From Cryptomeria japonica (taxonomy: Eukaryota; Streptophyta; Pinopsida; Cupressales; Cupressaceae): 64,000 bases of DNA. Below, piece after piece: positions 37,461 to 50,714 of the stretch. A model generated the notes under the pieces. It made no database searches. It was not told where the DNA came from and saw only the letters and a program-made list of their open reading frames with translations. Location: NCBI RefSeq assembly GCF_030272615.1, contig NC_081406.1:216452997-216516996 (forward strand). The letters are read 5' to 3'. Every line of letters starts with the position of its first letter. The stretch's first letter is position 1. The translations under genes were made by a program, and so were the position numbers.

Positions 37461-39628
37461 CAGAATCATCACTTTTGGCCTATTAATCTTCAACAAACTT
37501 CATCTTTGTCGGGCTCTGGTTCAAATATTTGTCCGAGTTGCCTTTTCAGATTGTACGAACTTCCTTTCAGTCTAGGATGACACCTCATCCTGACTCATAC
37601 TAGGTATAATTTTGTGTTGTACGAGCTTTTATGTTGCAAATTCTTTATTCGGACTTGGTCTAAAGTTGTGTCGTACGAGTCTATCTCTTGCAAATTCTTT
37701 ACTTGTACAAGGATGATCCTATGTCGTACGAGCCATTTTTGGATACTGTACAAAATCTAAAGTTATGTCGTACTAGCTAGAAATATGTGTCGTACGAGTC
37801 TCTGGCTTTGTGATTTTTAACAGACTGTATTTTAGGGTTTTTCTGATTTTAAATCCGAGATTTTCTAATGCTAACCCTATTTTGTTTATGAGATTTTTGC
37901 AGCCTAACTCTTTTCAGCAGGATGCTTGTCAAAGATACACTTGTCAAAGACAAATTCAAAACACAATCATGACTACTAATTGATCTATTTTGCAGGTTGC
38001 CTAAGGATTCAACAAAAACTTTGTGTATTCCTTAAGATTTTTAGGTACACTTCAATTTGGGCTTAAAGAAATGAACTATCATGTCTTATGTGTCTTTGAT
38101 GATAGGAGAGTATGCTCTCACCTTTCTTAGGTGATCAGAAAGCTAGACTCATCTTTTGCTTTCAATAGTGCATCTCTTTAGCAGGCCTGCCCTCCCGAGG
38201 AGTTATTAACTCTTAGCCCTTAAGGCCGGTGAGAGGGGAATGACCTAAGTGGGAATGACTAACACCAAGTAATCCAACTCACTATAAAATAAATGTGTTT
38301 TTGATGAAAATCAAAGCAACAGTAGTGCTTAGGAATAGCTCACCTTTGTACCTTCAGGTATATCAAACCTTGGTTTTCAAGGCTGGGAGACCTCTTAATT
38401 GAGTTTATACCCTAACACACTAAACGAATCCCTTACTAGTGCCATTTAAATAGAAGCTACTTGATTCACCTCTGAAAGGGTGATAATCTTTGTGCAAGAG
38501 AGATAGTAACTCTCCCAAGACACTTGCCATATCATGCCCCCATTAGCGTTTGGAGTCGGTTAATACGGTGTTGAGAATCCATTGCGTGAGACTCAGTGGC
38601 CATATTCTGATTTGCTATTGGGTGTGTACCTAAGTCAACAAGAAAAGGTTTTCATTCTCAGCCAGCTTCCTTAGGGTTTAGCTTGATTGGAGTCAATTAT
38701 CACATTATGTGTTTGCTATGTATTCATCCCTAAATGAGAAAATCAGACACCCAAAAACTGGAAAACATCAGCAAAACATCATCAGAATTCAAAGATCAAA
38801 ATCAGCAAAACAAACACTTTTTACAATTCTCTACAACCTTTCGTACGAGCTTTAATTCTCTATAGCATGAGTCATAATCTCTGTCAGACAAGTTAACTTG
38901 CATAAAATCATTTGTCATATCATCTGTTATCTTGTGTTGTATGAGTCAGTTGTTCTCTCATATGGTTCATAAAAGTGTGTGGTACGAGCCTCTAATTTTT
39001 ATATGAAAACTTTTGTTTTGTCATACAGACCCATATCTTGTGTCATCCTAAGCTGAGTCTTATGTCATATGAAACTCTGCATTTGTCAGTCCAGAGCTGT
39101 GTCCTGCATGCTTGTTTCAGATTTATCATTTCTACCTGATCAATTTGCAATAAACATAAACACTTGTTATTTGTCAATCTATGCTTAGATTGTCGTCTTG
39201 GTTTTCTTGATCAAGTTATCATCCATCAAAATCAAACTTTAGAAAATATATACCTCAAGATTTTCAAGTGCTCACCCCCAACAAGTTCAAGATCTAAACA
39301 TCTCAAAATGCATTATCACATTCTTTGATAAATTGATCACTCAAACATAGTTTCTCATCAGGATCAATCATCCTTTATCATGAAACTGAAATGTTTGGTC
39401 AGGATAACCTTGTCCCACATCATAGGATATATCGTTCCTATTGGACTTGGTTCTTATCAAATCATCACCATTGCACTCCTAAACTGAAGATCAAAAAACT
39501 TGCAAACTTTTCAACACTTAAATTATCCTTTAGTGTCATATCACTTTATTGCCTTGAAATTAACTATTGATCACTTACTCAAAACAACATTTTGGACAAT
39601 CAAATGTTAAACAAGATAACACACGTGT
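37461..39628 (+). other. Tat-1 5' leader with reiterated GTACGAG motif
   Basis: About 2.2 kb without a coding frame. GTACGAG or a close form occurs at 37553, 37619, 37673, 37726, 37792, 38843 and 38982. Two of the units (37619 and 37673) share a longer block with TTGCAAATTCTTTA at about 54-base spacing. A long leader is normal for Tat elements. Confidence 0.7.
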
Positions 39629-41640
39629 ATGCCCGTTCTAACTAGAGCTCAAAGACGAAGGATTGCAGAGACTGAAATCAAAATATTGGAAACAATCAAA
39701 GAACATATAACCATGGAACATGAAGATGAAATACAAGTTGAAGGAGAAATAATAGAACAAAACATCAGAGACATCAAGAAGGGTCCCCAGTTTGACAAAT
39801 TTATGTAGAGATTGTTGGAGGAAGAAAAAGAAAAATACTTTCTAATGCTAGCCAAATCTGGTGCTACACTTCCCCAAGATTTTGATGTGAATAAATTGAC
39901 ACAAAAGAAAAATGAACCTCCCCCTAATAACGAACAATATGAGGACATCTTTGGTCTCTGCATGAATGACACATCAATTCCCAATACCACCAGAACCAAT
40001 GAAGAAACCGACATACCTAAAAGAGATGAAGTAGAAATCCTGAATAATATTCAATTCAATGAGGATACAAGAAGAGCTAGAGATGAAACAAGAAGAGATC
40101 CCAATCCTCCTAGAATACAAAATCATGGTCATGCAAGAACAAATCATGTTGATAATCCTATCATGACTCTCACACAACAACTGCAAGCAATGCAAACACA
40201 AATCCAAGAGATGCAAAGAAGAAATGTTAGACGATACTCACTTCAAGAAATTTGTCCTTATCCTTTTGATGGAAATCTAAACATGATACCATTTCCTATA
40301 GGTTTTGAAACTTTGAGATACGAAAAATATGATGGAAGCACTGACCCTCAAGATCATATACGAGAATTTTGCACAATGAGTATGGAGTTTGCACATGAGG
40401 ATACCTACTTAATGAGACTATTTCTAAAAAGCTTAATTGGATTAGCTATGGAATGGTTCTCTAAACTTACACCTAGAATCAGATCATTTTCAGAGTTGGT
40501 GGATAAGTTTGTTTCACAATACTCCTATAACATACAACATGAAGTAACCATGCTAGATCTCTGTAACACTAAACAAAAAAGTGGAGAACCCTTCATGACA
40601 TTCTTACAATGATGGAGACACCTAGTATCGCGGTATCCTCGCATAGTGCCAAAATACAAAAAAATGGACATATTCATTGACAACTTAAATGATCAAATGA
40701 GTTATTACTTAAAAATGCAAGGAAATCAAAACTTTGGAAAAATGGTTGATAATGGAATCAGAATGGAAGAAGCCATGATAAAGAAAAGTGAGTTGATAAT
40801 ATACAAAGAAGGAGTCCATCCTCCTAGCAACAACAATAACAACAATCACAATGATAAGCCAAAGTTATGGAATAGAAATCAAAATTTTGTCAATGATGGA
40901 ATAGTAGACAACAACAATGTGAAACCAAAGCAACCAGTTTTCAATTTATCTACTCACCCAACAACAGCACAACAAAACAACAATCACCAAAGAGCAACTA
41001 TCAAAACTTTCTTTCAAAGACAATTCATAAACATTGGTGAACCCCTTGGATCAGCAATAAAGACACTTCTCACAAACAAATTGATCACTTTACTAGAAGA
41101 AAGGAACTACGAACCTCAAATCAAACCACCTTGGTGGAACGATAGTCAGTATTGCGATTTCCATCAAAACAAGGGACATCTCACAGATAATTGTCACAAG
41201 TTGAAACATGTCATACAAGATTTAATTGATAATGGTGTAATAACTATGGATGGACATACAAAAAATGAATCTCATACTGCCTTTAAAACTTTGCTTCCAA
41301 ACTATGAGAAAGGTGAATCATCAACAACAAACAATGGTAAGGGTAAAGCAAAGGTAAACTACGCTCATACATATGACAATGTGGTGAATGTGATTGTAGT
41401 TAAAGAAAAACAAAATCAAGGACATGCTCATGCTATCACAAGAAGCAAAGCCAAAGTTATTTTGTCGGGTCCTATAACAAAAACATCATCCACTACAGCA
41501 AAACAATACAATCTAGTGGAGCAATTGCAGAAAACACCCGCCCAAATATCAATCATGGAACTTTTAAAACTTTCACCTGCACATAAAGAAATTTTTGAAT
41601 GAGAATTAGTAGATACAACCGTATCCAAAGACCTTGATAT
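39629..41640 (+). pseudogene. gag: Tat-1 gag
   Basis: The start is ATG at 39629 (MPVLTRAQRRRIAETE). The retrotransposon gag core lies at about 40290-40700 (DHIREFC, AMEWFSKLTPRIRSFSELVDKF). A cysteine/histidine motif YCDFHQNKGHLTDNCHKLK is near 41146-41205, as in Tat and Athila gags. In-frame stops are TAG 39806, TGA 40610 and TGA 41600. No frameshift occurs: every open piece lies in the same frame as pol. Each stop can be reached from a sense codon by one C-to-T or G-to-A change. Confidence 0.92.
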
Positions 41641-44600
41641 TGATAAATTCCAAACCATGGTGGGACACCTCACAACCCCTCATTGCTTATCATTCACTGA
41701 TGAACATGACATGTCCTTGCAATATCCTCACAACACTCCCTTACATATTGAAGTCCTCATCCACAAAATGCGAGTCAAGCATGTTCTAATAGATGGTGGA
41801 GCTGGCCTAAATATTTTCTCATTAAGTCTTGTTCGTGCCTTAGGATATTCAAAAGATGCAGTTGATGTTTGGAAAAGGATCACTATAAAAGCCTATGATG
41901 AAGAAGAACGTTCCTCCAAGGGAATTGTGATACTACCAATCAGAGTGGGACCTCTACAAAAAGACACAACATGCCAAGTTCTAGACTTGGACCTATTATA
42001 TAATGTGCTCCTAGGGAGACCATGGATACATGACTTGCAAGATGTCCCATCAACTTGTCATCAATGTGTCAAATTTCCCTATGAAGGACAAGAAATCACA
42101 ATATCTGCAAATGCAAATCCGTTCCAATATTTTAGCAATCTAAAGATGGGTCAAGAAGTAATTGTTCCTCATAACAGGGAAGCAACATCTTCGAACACAC
42201 AATCCAAGGAAAAATCATTCGCTTCTATTTTATCAAGTATGGAAAAATAAATGCAGCTAAGAGATCAAGGGAAGGGAGAATATTCAATATCACAATTACC
42301 ACTTTCTCCTAAATCCTTGGGAAAACCATAAAACTCTAAACAACAACAAACTGTGAAACATCTTCCAATATTTGATGGAGCATTCATTAGTGTTGGAACC
42401 TTATCAGAGGAAACACGAGACAAAGATGTGCTACAATGGCTATACAAAGATGAAGAAGTTAAACAAAAGGTCAACAATGTTAGAATACCTATAGAAAAAT
42501 ATGGAAAAGGATTCAACATTATTTGAAGGATGGGATACACTAGAATAGGCCCTATAGGAAAAAGAAAAAAAGGTATCTCAGAACCTATTCAGCCTCACAC
42601 TCGGCAGACTACATACAAAATAGGTTTGGGGTATGGACAAGTCACTCTATCGAAAGACACATCTTTTAATCAAAAACAAGAGGAATATGAAAACAGACAA
42701 GAACAATTGGCAATTGAAAGGGAAGAAAAATTAGTTAAGCAACAAGCACAAACAAACACAAAATGGCAAAAGAAGCAAGCTTCAAATCAACAAGAGAAAC
42801 AAACTAAAAACATCTCTCAAGTAGCATTAAATCTTAATCAAAACAAGAAAGAAGCTAATATAAGTTCAGGAGAACTCATAGAAAAGTTGACAAAACTTAA
42901 TCTCAGTCCAGAAGAGGTTGAATATGAAAGAAGGAAAAGTATAGCCAAAAAAGCAGAAGAAATGTTATATGACCAAATCTATAGACTACAAGCTGCAAGT
43001 GATATAGATTCTAATGAATGGGAATGGGATTCCTATCACTCTGAAGAATCAGCTGAAGAAAAATGCTTTGAAGGATATGTAGAAGTCAATATAGTTTACG
43101 CATATGCAGGACAAACGTCAAGAACTAGTTCACTTGAATTAGAATCACATTTGGCTAACCTGGACTTAACTGAGGATGATCAAGAACTTCTTACATGAGG
43201 TCATTCCGATGAGAGTACCATTCTAGACATTGACACACATATTGAAAACTTTGATACATTCATCATGACCCTTGAAGCCCTTGAAACATACCAACCTGAA
43301 GACCCCCTACCTCTAATCCACCCTGAGCTTATTTATTTGGAAAATGAAGGACATACTACCATTAATACCTTTCCAAATGACCATGCCATATCTGTATATC
43401 TTAACTCAATCAAACCTATAACAAATCTCACCAAGAATGTCAGCAACGCATCTTCCAGTCAAGTGGGTGCCAAATCTCCTAGTTGCAAAAGTGAAAATAA
43501 AGAAAAGAATATCAGGTCTAATGCTGAAAACCATTTATTGGCAAAATTAGATGAAGAAAAAGTAAAAACAAAGGACACATCTAATGGTGAAAACCTCCTT
43601 GAGGTGCTGGAAGATGGGAGATTTGACACTTTACCTGAGCACTATCAAGAAAGGTCATCCATTTTGATCAAACCAACAGAGGCAATTAACATTGGCACAA
43701 TAGAGTAACCAAATATTCTTCATCTAGCAACATCTTTATCAGAGGTAGAAATGCAACAATATGTGGAATTCTTCAAATGACGGCAAATCAATTTTGCCTG
43801 GTCATATGTAGACATGCCAGGGTTAGATCCAAAGCTTATTATGCATCACTTGAATGTTAGCCCAGGAGCCAAATCAGTCAAACAGAAGTTAAGGAAAATG
43901 CATCCTCATATCGCTCTCCTAGCCAAGGCAAAACTAAATAAATTACTAGATGTTGGATTCATCAGACTTGTAGCATATCCTCAATGGGTATCCAACATTG
44001 TTCCTATTTCAAAACCAGATAAAAGCATCAAAATATGAACAGACTTCATTGATCTTAATAATGCTTGTCCAAAGGATGATTTTCCTCTACCTAACATTGA
44101 CATCATTGTAGATTTAACTATTGGACACTCCATGTTTTCTCTAATGGATGGTTTCTTTGGATACAATCAAATCAAAATAGCACTCGAAGATCAAGAAAAG
44201 ACAACTTTCACATGCCCGTGGGGTACTTTTTGCTAGAATGTCATGCCTTTTGGATTAAAGAAGACATGTGCTACATATCAAAGAGCTATGACAACTATAT
44301 TTCATGACATGATGCATACATTCATGGAAGACTATGTGGATGACATATTAGCTAGATCATACAATAGAGAAGAACATATAGAGATACTGGAAAAGATCTT
44401 TGACAGGTTAGAACAATACAAGCTAAGGCTAAATCCTAAGAAATGTGCTTTTGGTGTTACTTCAGGAAAGCTATTGGGATACATTGTTTCAGCAAGAGGA
44501 ATTGAAGTAGATCCATCTAAGGTTAAAGCAATCATGGAAATGGAATCTCCCAAGAATATCAGTCAACTAAGATCACTACAAGGAAGACTCCAGTCAATCA

Positions 44601-46675
44601 GAAGATGTGTGGCTCAATTAGTAGATAAATGTCAACCATTTACTCACCTATTGCACAAACATGTTAATTTCAAATGGGACCATCAATGTGAAGAAGCATT
44701 CAACAAGATCAAGGCATATCTCATGCAACCACCTATTCTAATGTCACCAATTCTAGGAAAGCCATTATTACTCTATGTATCAACTACCGAAGCATCATTG
44801 GGAGTTTTGCTTGCACAAGAAGATAAGGAAGGAAAAGAACGAGCCATCTACTACATCACCAAAACACTAGTAGGATACAAGGTTAACTATTCATCAATAG
44901 AAAAAGTATGCTTAGCAGTAGTTTTTGCCTCTCAAAAGCTATGACACTATCTACTATCTCACTCCATCAAGTTGATAGGTAAAATTGATCCTCTGAAGTA
45001 TTTACTCAGCAAAGCCACATTGATAGGATGACTAGAAAAATGGATCATGATTCTAAGCGAGTTTGATATCAAATATGTTGACAGAAAAGCTATCAAGGGA
45101 CAAGTTATCACAGATCAACTAGCAGAAACACCACTTCAAGATGACAATCCTCTATAGATTGAATTTCTTGATGTTGATATCCTAACAGTCACAACAAAAA
45201 TATGGAAACTATACTTTGATGGTTCATATACACAACATGGATTAGGACCAGGAATTCTATTCATCACACCACAAGAGCATACAATCCTGAAAGCATACAA
45301 ATTAAGCTTTTCATGTACAAACAATATAGCAGAGTATGAAGCATTAGTTATAGGTATCAAAATGGTCATAGAATGTAATATAACACAACTCCAGGTCTTT
45401 GGAGACTCTCAGCTCATCATTAATCAAATCAATGATGACTATCAAACCAAAGATGACAAACTCATGCCTTACAAAAAGATGGTTGATGATATCAAGAAGT
45501 ACTTTGTAGAAATAACTTTTGAACAAATCCCAAGAAATGACAACAAAGAAGCAGATGCCATGTCTACACTTACTTCTCCATTACAGAAACAAGAAAATCA
45601 ATAGTGTTATGAATTCCTAGTTGAAGAGTTGTTTCATCCTGCCTATAATTGTCCTAATTCCCAAACCATTTGTAAACATATTGGACATGATTCCTCTCTC
45701 TATGGCCAAACTTACACATACCTGAAAAATAATATCTTACCTCCTGACTTATCGAAAAACCAAAAGAGAAACTTTATTTGCCAATCGTCCTATTATACTC
45801 TTGTCACAGATACCCTATTTAAATGAGGTCTAGATGGTACTCTCTTAAGATGTCTTGAACAAGAAGAATATGAGAATTCCTTACATGAAGTCCATAACAA
45901 CATTTGTGGCACTCATTGAAGTGGTCTTACCCTATTAAAAAAACTCATATGCTTGGGCTACTATTGGCTAACTATGGAACGAGATTCTTTTAAAATAACA
46001 AGAACATGTTAACAATGTCAAATCCATGGGAATTTGATCCATGCACCAGCACAAGAACTTCATGCTTTAGTAACATCTTGGCCTTTTTGCCAATGGGGTC
46101 TTGATCTGGTAGGAAAGATAAATCCTTCTTCATCTAATGGACACAAATTCATCCTGATAGCTATTGAATATTTTACAAAATGGATTGAAGCGGTACCTCT
46201 CATCAATATCACAGGAAAACAAATTGCTGCATTTATCTTGAATTATATCATCTGTCACTATGGAATACCAATGACCATTGTCATTGATAATGGGTGACCA
46301 TTCAAGAATCAAGATGTACAAGAGCTATGTGAGAAGTTCAAAATCTAGCACAGATTCTCCACACCATATTATCCACAGGGAAATGGACAGGCAGAAGCAT
46401 CTAACAAAACTATTCTGAAAATCCTCAGAAAGATAGTGAATGATGCTAGAAAAGATTGGCATATTCAACTGAACCCTACTCTATGGGCTTACCATACCAG
46501 TATTTGCACACCAACATGTGCCACACCTTTCTCTCTTGTATATGGATCAGAAGCCATATTGCCAATCGAAGTAGAGATACCCTCTCTACGTGTATCACTA
46601 AAAGGTCTCATCCTAGATGAAGAACAAAGAGTATCTAGACTATAAGAGTTAGAACTAATTCATGAATGAAGATAA
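41641..46675 (+). pseudogene. pol: Tat-1 pol (protease, RT, two RNase H domains, integrase)
   Basis: The protease motif LIDGGAGLNIFS is near 41789 and LLGRPWIH near 42008. A glycine-rich GYTRIGPIGKRKKGI follows near 42533. RT has ACPKDDFPLPNID (about 44063), MPFGLK (44243) and YVDD at 44333-44344. The first RNase H is at about 44665-44950. The second, Tat-type RNase H is at 45205-45590 (FDGS, AEYEAL, GDSQLIINQI). The integrase zinc region is at 45880-46030, and its core has WGLDLVG, DNG and PQGNGQAEASN. About 20 in-frame stops and no frameshift are seen. NA2 interrupts the integrase tail after 46675. Confidence 0.95.
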
Positions 46676-47497
46676 TGTTAAGATTCCCACAGATACTAAG
46701 AGGGGGGGGTGAATCAGTATCTAATTGGTGTATAGAATTTCTTAACTTAAAACATGTAGAACATATTATAACAGTGTACCGGTATGCAAGAAATAATGCA
46801 ATAAATAGAATTAAGAACATCCACATGAAAAGCACACCATAACACAAGGATTTAACAAGGAACCCTAGTGTGGGAAAAACCTCAGTGGGATTTGTGACCC
46901 ACAATATCCACTTACTGGCCAATAAGAGAATATTACTTACAATAGGGGCCTGCACATGTAGGAAGGCCAACTGCCTAGAGCTCACTGCTCAAATAGGAAG
47001 TCTCACTGACTTACAATATGGATTATATAAATCCAATATCTTGTACTGCTTTACAATAGTATCTACAATGCCTGATCTAGTACCGGTTGCTGCTCTGTTA
47101 CTTACATAAACCCTTTAACCTATATTTCGCATAATAGGTCTGCCTTAATATTTTGCATACATTACTTTCTTTGCATCCTTTCTCATTTCAAAATGTCCAC
47201 AATGATCTATTTTATATACAAGAGTCATTTTACAATATGCCAAGCCGGGTTACAAAGTTTTACAATAATAAACAAAATATAATATAACAAAATACTATCG
47301 GCCTCTGTGTCAGTATACTTCCTTTCTCTGTGCTGGTGCCGGTGTCCTGAGTGCTAGTGTAGAATGTGATCTACTGATGCCGGTGCACTAACTTGTCGAT
47401 GTAATTCCTTTCCGGTGCCATAGGATTGTAAGGTTGCCATCAATGACAAAACCTTCAATCACATACAATGTCTCATTGGAGTGTGCATATGCCAACA
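46676..47497 (-). repeat. NA2 3' LTR
   Basis: The plus-strand left end TGTTAAGATTCCCACAG is followed by AGAGGGGGGGGTGAATCAG, the C-rich LTR end block on the minus strand. The right end is ATATGCCAACA. The minus-strand TATA box TATATAAAATAG covers 47207-47218. Confidence 0.88.
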
Positions 47498-47509
47498 ATC
47501 TCCCCCTTT
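47498..47509 (-). promoter_or_regulatory. Polypurine tract of NA2
   Basis: The plus strand ATCTCCCCCTTT gives AAAGGGGGAGAT on the minus strand, directly before the LTR start TGTTGGCAT. It is the same sequence as in NA1, Copia-A and Copia-B. Confidence 0.9.
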
Positions 47510-47719
47510 GGCATTGATGGTAACACTCATGAGAAATTTCAAAGGTGTATCCAAAAAAAATGTGAAGTCCAAAAGTGTTACCAAAAATGTGTGTGCTCCC
47601 CATGAGCATATGATTCCTGTTATATTGAATTTTCTCATCCCACTACTCCCACTTTGGCATCAATGACAAAGGTTGTCAAGATGTCAGTAGAGTTTGTAGG
47701 TTCAACCTTGTAACTAAGT

Positions 47720-49764
47720 AGTTACAATTTGAAATAGATCCACCAACATCAAGTTTATACTCTCCATAAAAAATTTGCTATCACTTATTGTTGTCTCTAT
47801 TCTCTTAGTTGTACCGGTGAGATGTTGCAAATGCTCCGTCGGTGTTTTCTGTCCCTATATTAGTGCCTCAAATACTTCCTTCCACAGTGATGCTAGATAG
47901 TCCAATCTTGGACTTAGTTTTAATCTTAGATGCTTTGCCTTATTCACTATTCTCTCCTTTTCTCTTTCCAATTTAAGTAATTCTTCCTCAAAATTTGTTA
48001 TCTTCTGTTCAAAAACTGATAGTGTATCAGGTGAGTTGACAAAATTATCTGCATGTCTATTGATTTCATCATGTACCTTGCTCATCTTCTTATCAATATC
48101 TATAGTCAAAAAGTTTTTTTTACAAGTGTCTTTGTATAGAGTTTTGTACTCTTTCAATAAATTACACAGTTCCGGTAGAAGTGTATCAAAATCTCTGGTA
48201 CACTTCTTTATTTGCTCATCAAAGAATTTCTACTTTATCCTTCAATGTCTCTTCCTTTATTTTCTCAATGTTTTCTGTGATATATTTACACAAGGTATCA
48301 AGGTGTCCTAAAGAATCTTTATTGTCTATATTATAGTTAGGAGCAATTACCTTCGAAATTGGTATGGTGTCATCAATTGCCTTATAAGCTTGTGAGCTAC
48401 AGTCTATTATCTTTTTAATTGAATCTAATAGTACCTTAGTCATATTAGTTGATTTGTATCCTGATGATGAACCAACATTCTGAGTACCGCCAGTGGAAGT
48501 AACCAAGCTTGTATTGACCTCTGATAGGTCTGTTTGTGTTTGCATTTCCCTAAGCAATGGTTTTTCTACTTCTCCAATTGTCGATGGCACTATTTTCTTA
48601 TGAACCCATTCCTGTTCTTGTTGTTGTTGTTCCTATTTCGAAACCTTATGCTCTATTTGTTTCTCTGTTTGTTGCATTGTCTCAGTTTGAGTTTGAGTTT
48701 CTACCTTTTGCTCTTTGTCATCTGCCAGTTTCTTCTGTGTATTATCAATTTGCTCAGCTACCGAAGGCTCACTAGCCATTTCAGTTTTATCAACTATATC
48801 TTTGTCTACCACAATGTTGATCTTTTGAGTATCAACATCCACAATGTATAAGACTTTAGGATTAGGATTACCATCCTCTACATCCACACTTTCAGCTGCC
48901 AGTTGATCTTTTGTAACAGTTATTTTTACCGGTGGAGTTATAAAAGGAGGTGGGGGTAAGTTGTCTTTAACCTTGATGCTGGTTGGTCCACCAACTTTAC
49001 CTTTACCTTTGTCCCTTTCTTTCTGATATACCTTTATAGGTTTGTGGCTCATGTATTCTTCCTATTTTTCTTTTTCTAGTAGGAAAATGTCCCATGCATT
49101 TTTTGTCTCCTCAGTCACCTCATTAACTCTTCCAACCATTAAAGCAATGTCTTGGTGTGCAGTAGAAAATACTGACCGGTTGGCTTGAGCAACTAAATCA
49201 TCAATTTCTTTGGGTGAATTCACCGGATATACAACAAGTAGCTTTTCAATCTTTATTTTCTTGTCCAATTCTATTACTGCTTGTCTTCTTGATTCCAGTT
49301 CTTAAATAGTTCATCTGGAACTTCATCTACTACCTCCATCAAAAATTTCTTATACATATCCATATGCAATATAACACTATTTTCCACTTGTTCTTTTTCA
49401 TCAGCTGTCAGAGTGTCATATATTTTCTCTATATTTTTCAGTTTCCCCTCCTCTATTATTTCATTCAACAGTATGTCAAAAGGGGCCAAGTCCTTATTTA
49501 TCCTCTTCTTATTTTTGGGTGTCAGTTTCTTCTTCTTTGGTGTAGCCTTTCTTACTAGAGATCTCACTGCTTGTTGTTTTTGACTTGTCCTCCTGGGTGA
49601 GGGTGTGGTTGCCGGTGAGGGATCTCTTTTCCTTACAACTCTCTTGAAATTTGCAGGCATCTCACTCTTTGAAGAAGTACCTATGGGTGATAGGTGAGTT
49701 TCAGGTTGTGGAACTGCTAACTCATCCTCTGTTATACTGGTGGAGTATTGACTTGTCCTGCCGG
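47720..49764 (-). pseudogene. NA2 internal ORF, unrecognised Lys/Glu-rich protein
   Basis: I do not recognise this protein. Read on the minus strand it runs from the Copia-C junction (about 49760) through three frames joined by frameshifts near 49270 and 48215, for about 680 codons. Order: a low-complexity start (SPATTPSPRR); a basic stretch KKKKLTPKNKKRINKD (nuclear-signal-like); an acidic helical part (IEEGKLKNIEKIYDTLTADE); VARIOUS Lys/Pro-rich linkers (KGKGKVGGPTSIKVKD); a Gln/Glu/Thr-rich part (QTQTETMQQTEKQIEHK); and a coiled-coil-like C-terminal part (ITNFEEELLKLEREKER). Stops include TAG near 49063 and TAG near 48631. There is no zinc knuckle and no D-S-G, integrase or RT motif. It could be a captured host gene, a diverged structural protein, or an element-specific ORF. 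Confidence 0.6.
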
Positions 49765-50658
49765 TGTAAGGAAGTTAAGTAGCGGAAACAACTTCCTACA
49801 CTAACCTTGAGAGGAGGGTAATGCAAAACTTTTTTAGATCATTACAACAGTTACAGAAAATAGAAATAGATATAATAGCATTCATACCACAACACAATGA
49901 TTTACGTGGGGAAAACCCTTTCGGGAGAAAAACCCCACCCTCCAAAAGTAGCTCAATATTTTATTCAGCAATCAAAAACAGATTACAAAATACTTGCAGA
50001 GCAAGCTCTTCACAGGAGTACCATTAATCAGAGATTCAGAGGCAACTCAATAGCCATAGGACTCTTTCACACAACCTCTATCTCACACACCTCATAAATA
50101 GGAGATACAATACAAGAAACCATCAAACGGTATTACAAAACCATGGGCTAAAACCACCCAATAAAGTGTAGCCGACCTTATCTCCCTTCTAGATTCCCTA
50201 TGACATGTTAAAGCACACATCAACACATGTTGCTCCCTTTTACCACTCATTTATGTATCCGATACAAATTATTTTTCCTATTTCAGGAGTACAAACTTCC
50301 GGAGGCCATAACTTGAGAACCGGGTGTCCGATTGATGAACCGTTTGAAGCGCCAAAAAGCTCGCGAAGTGCTCTATCACCTCATAACCCGCTTCGCCGGT
50401 TACGACCACTTTTCAGGGCATTTCAGAGCCTCTAAAGTCCCCAAAATTAAGTTTAAATATTTTATTGCACCCCTCCAAGATGAAAACTTTAATATCTTCA
50501 AAACTAGCTGTGACCTTGCGACGAAACTTTACCGGAATGCTTATCTAGCCAACCAGAAGCTTCAGGGAGAGTTTCGCACCATTTCGTGCTCAAATGAAAA
50601 CTTACTATAAATAGTAACCTCGCATAAATGCAAGGTTGAGACACCATTTTTCTCAACA
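49765..50658 (-). repeat. Copia-C 3' LTR
   Basis: Plus-strand ends are TGTAAGGAAGTTAAG and TTTTTCTCAACA. It is almost identical to 54883-55776. Confidence 0.96.
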
Positions 50659-50669
50659 AATCTCCCACT
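50659..50669 (-). promoter_or_regulatory. Polypurine tract of Copia-C
   Basis: The plus strand AATCTCCCACT reads AGTGGGAGATT on the minus strand, adjacent to the 3' LTR start TGTTGAGAAAAATGG. Confidence 0.85.
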
Positions 50670-50714
50670 TGTCGAACACCTTGCAGGAGCAGAAGGGAAT
50701 GTCAACACAATGAA

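Noticed and set aside
39629-46675. Stop-codon readthrough or recoding in Tat-1
   Set aside because: There are more than 20 stops scattered through all domains, consistent with decay; a single programmed stop would be expected for recoding.
47720-49764. Calling the NA2 ORF an envelope-like or gag protein
   Set aside because: No membrane segment, zinc knuckle or gag motif could be seen, so it was left unnamed.
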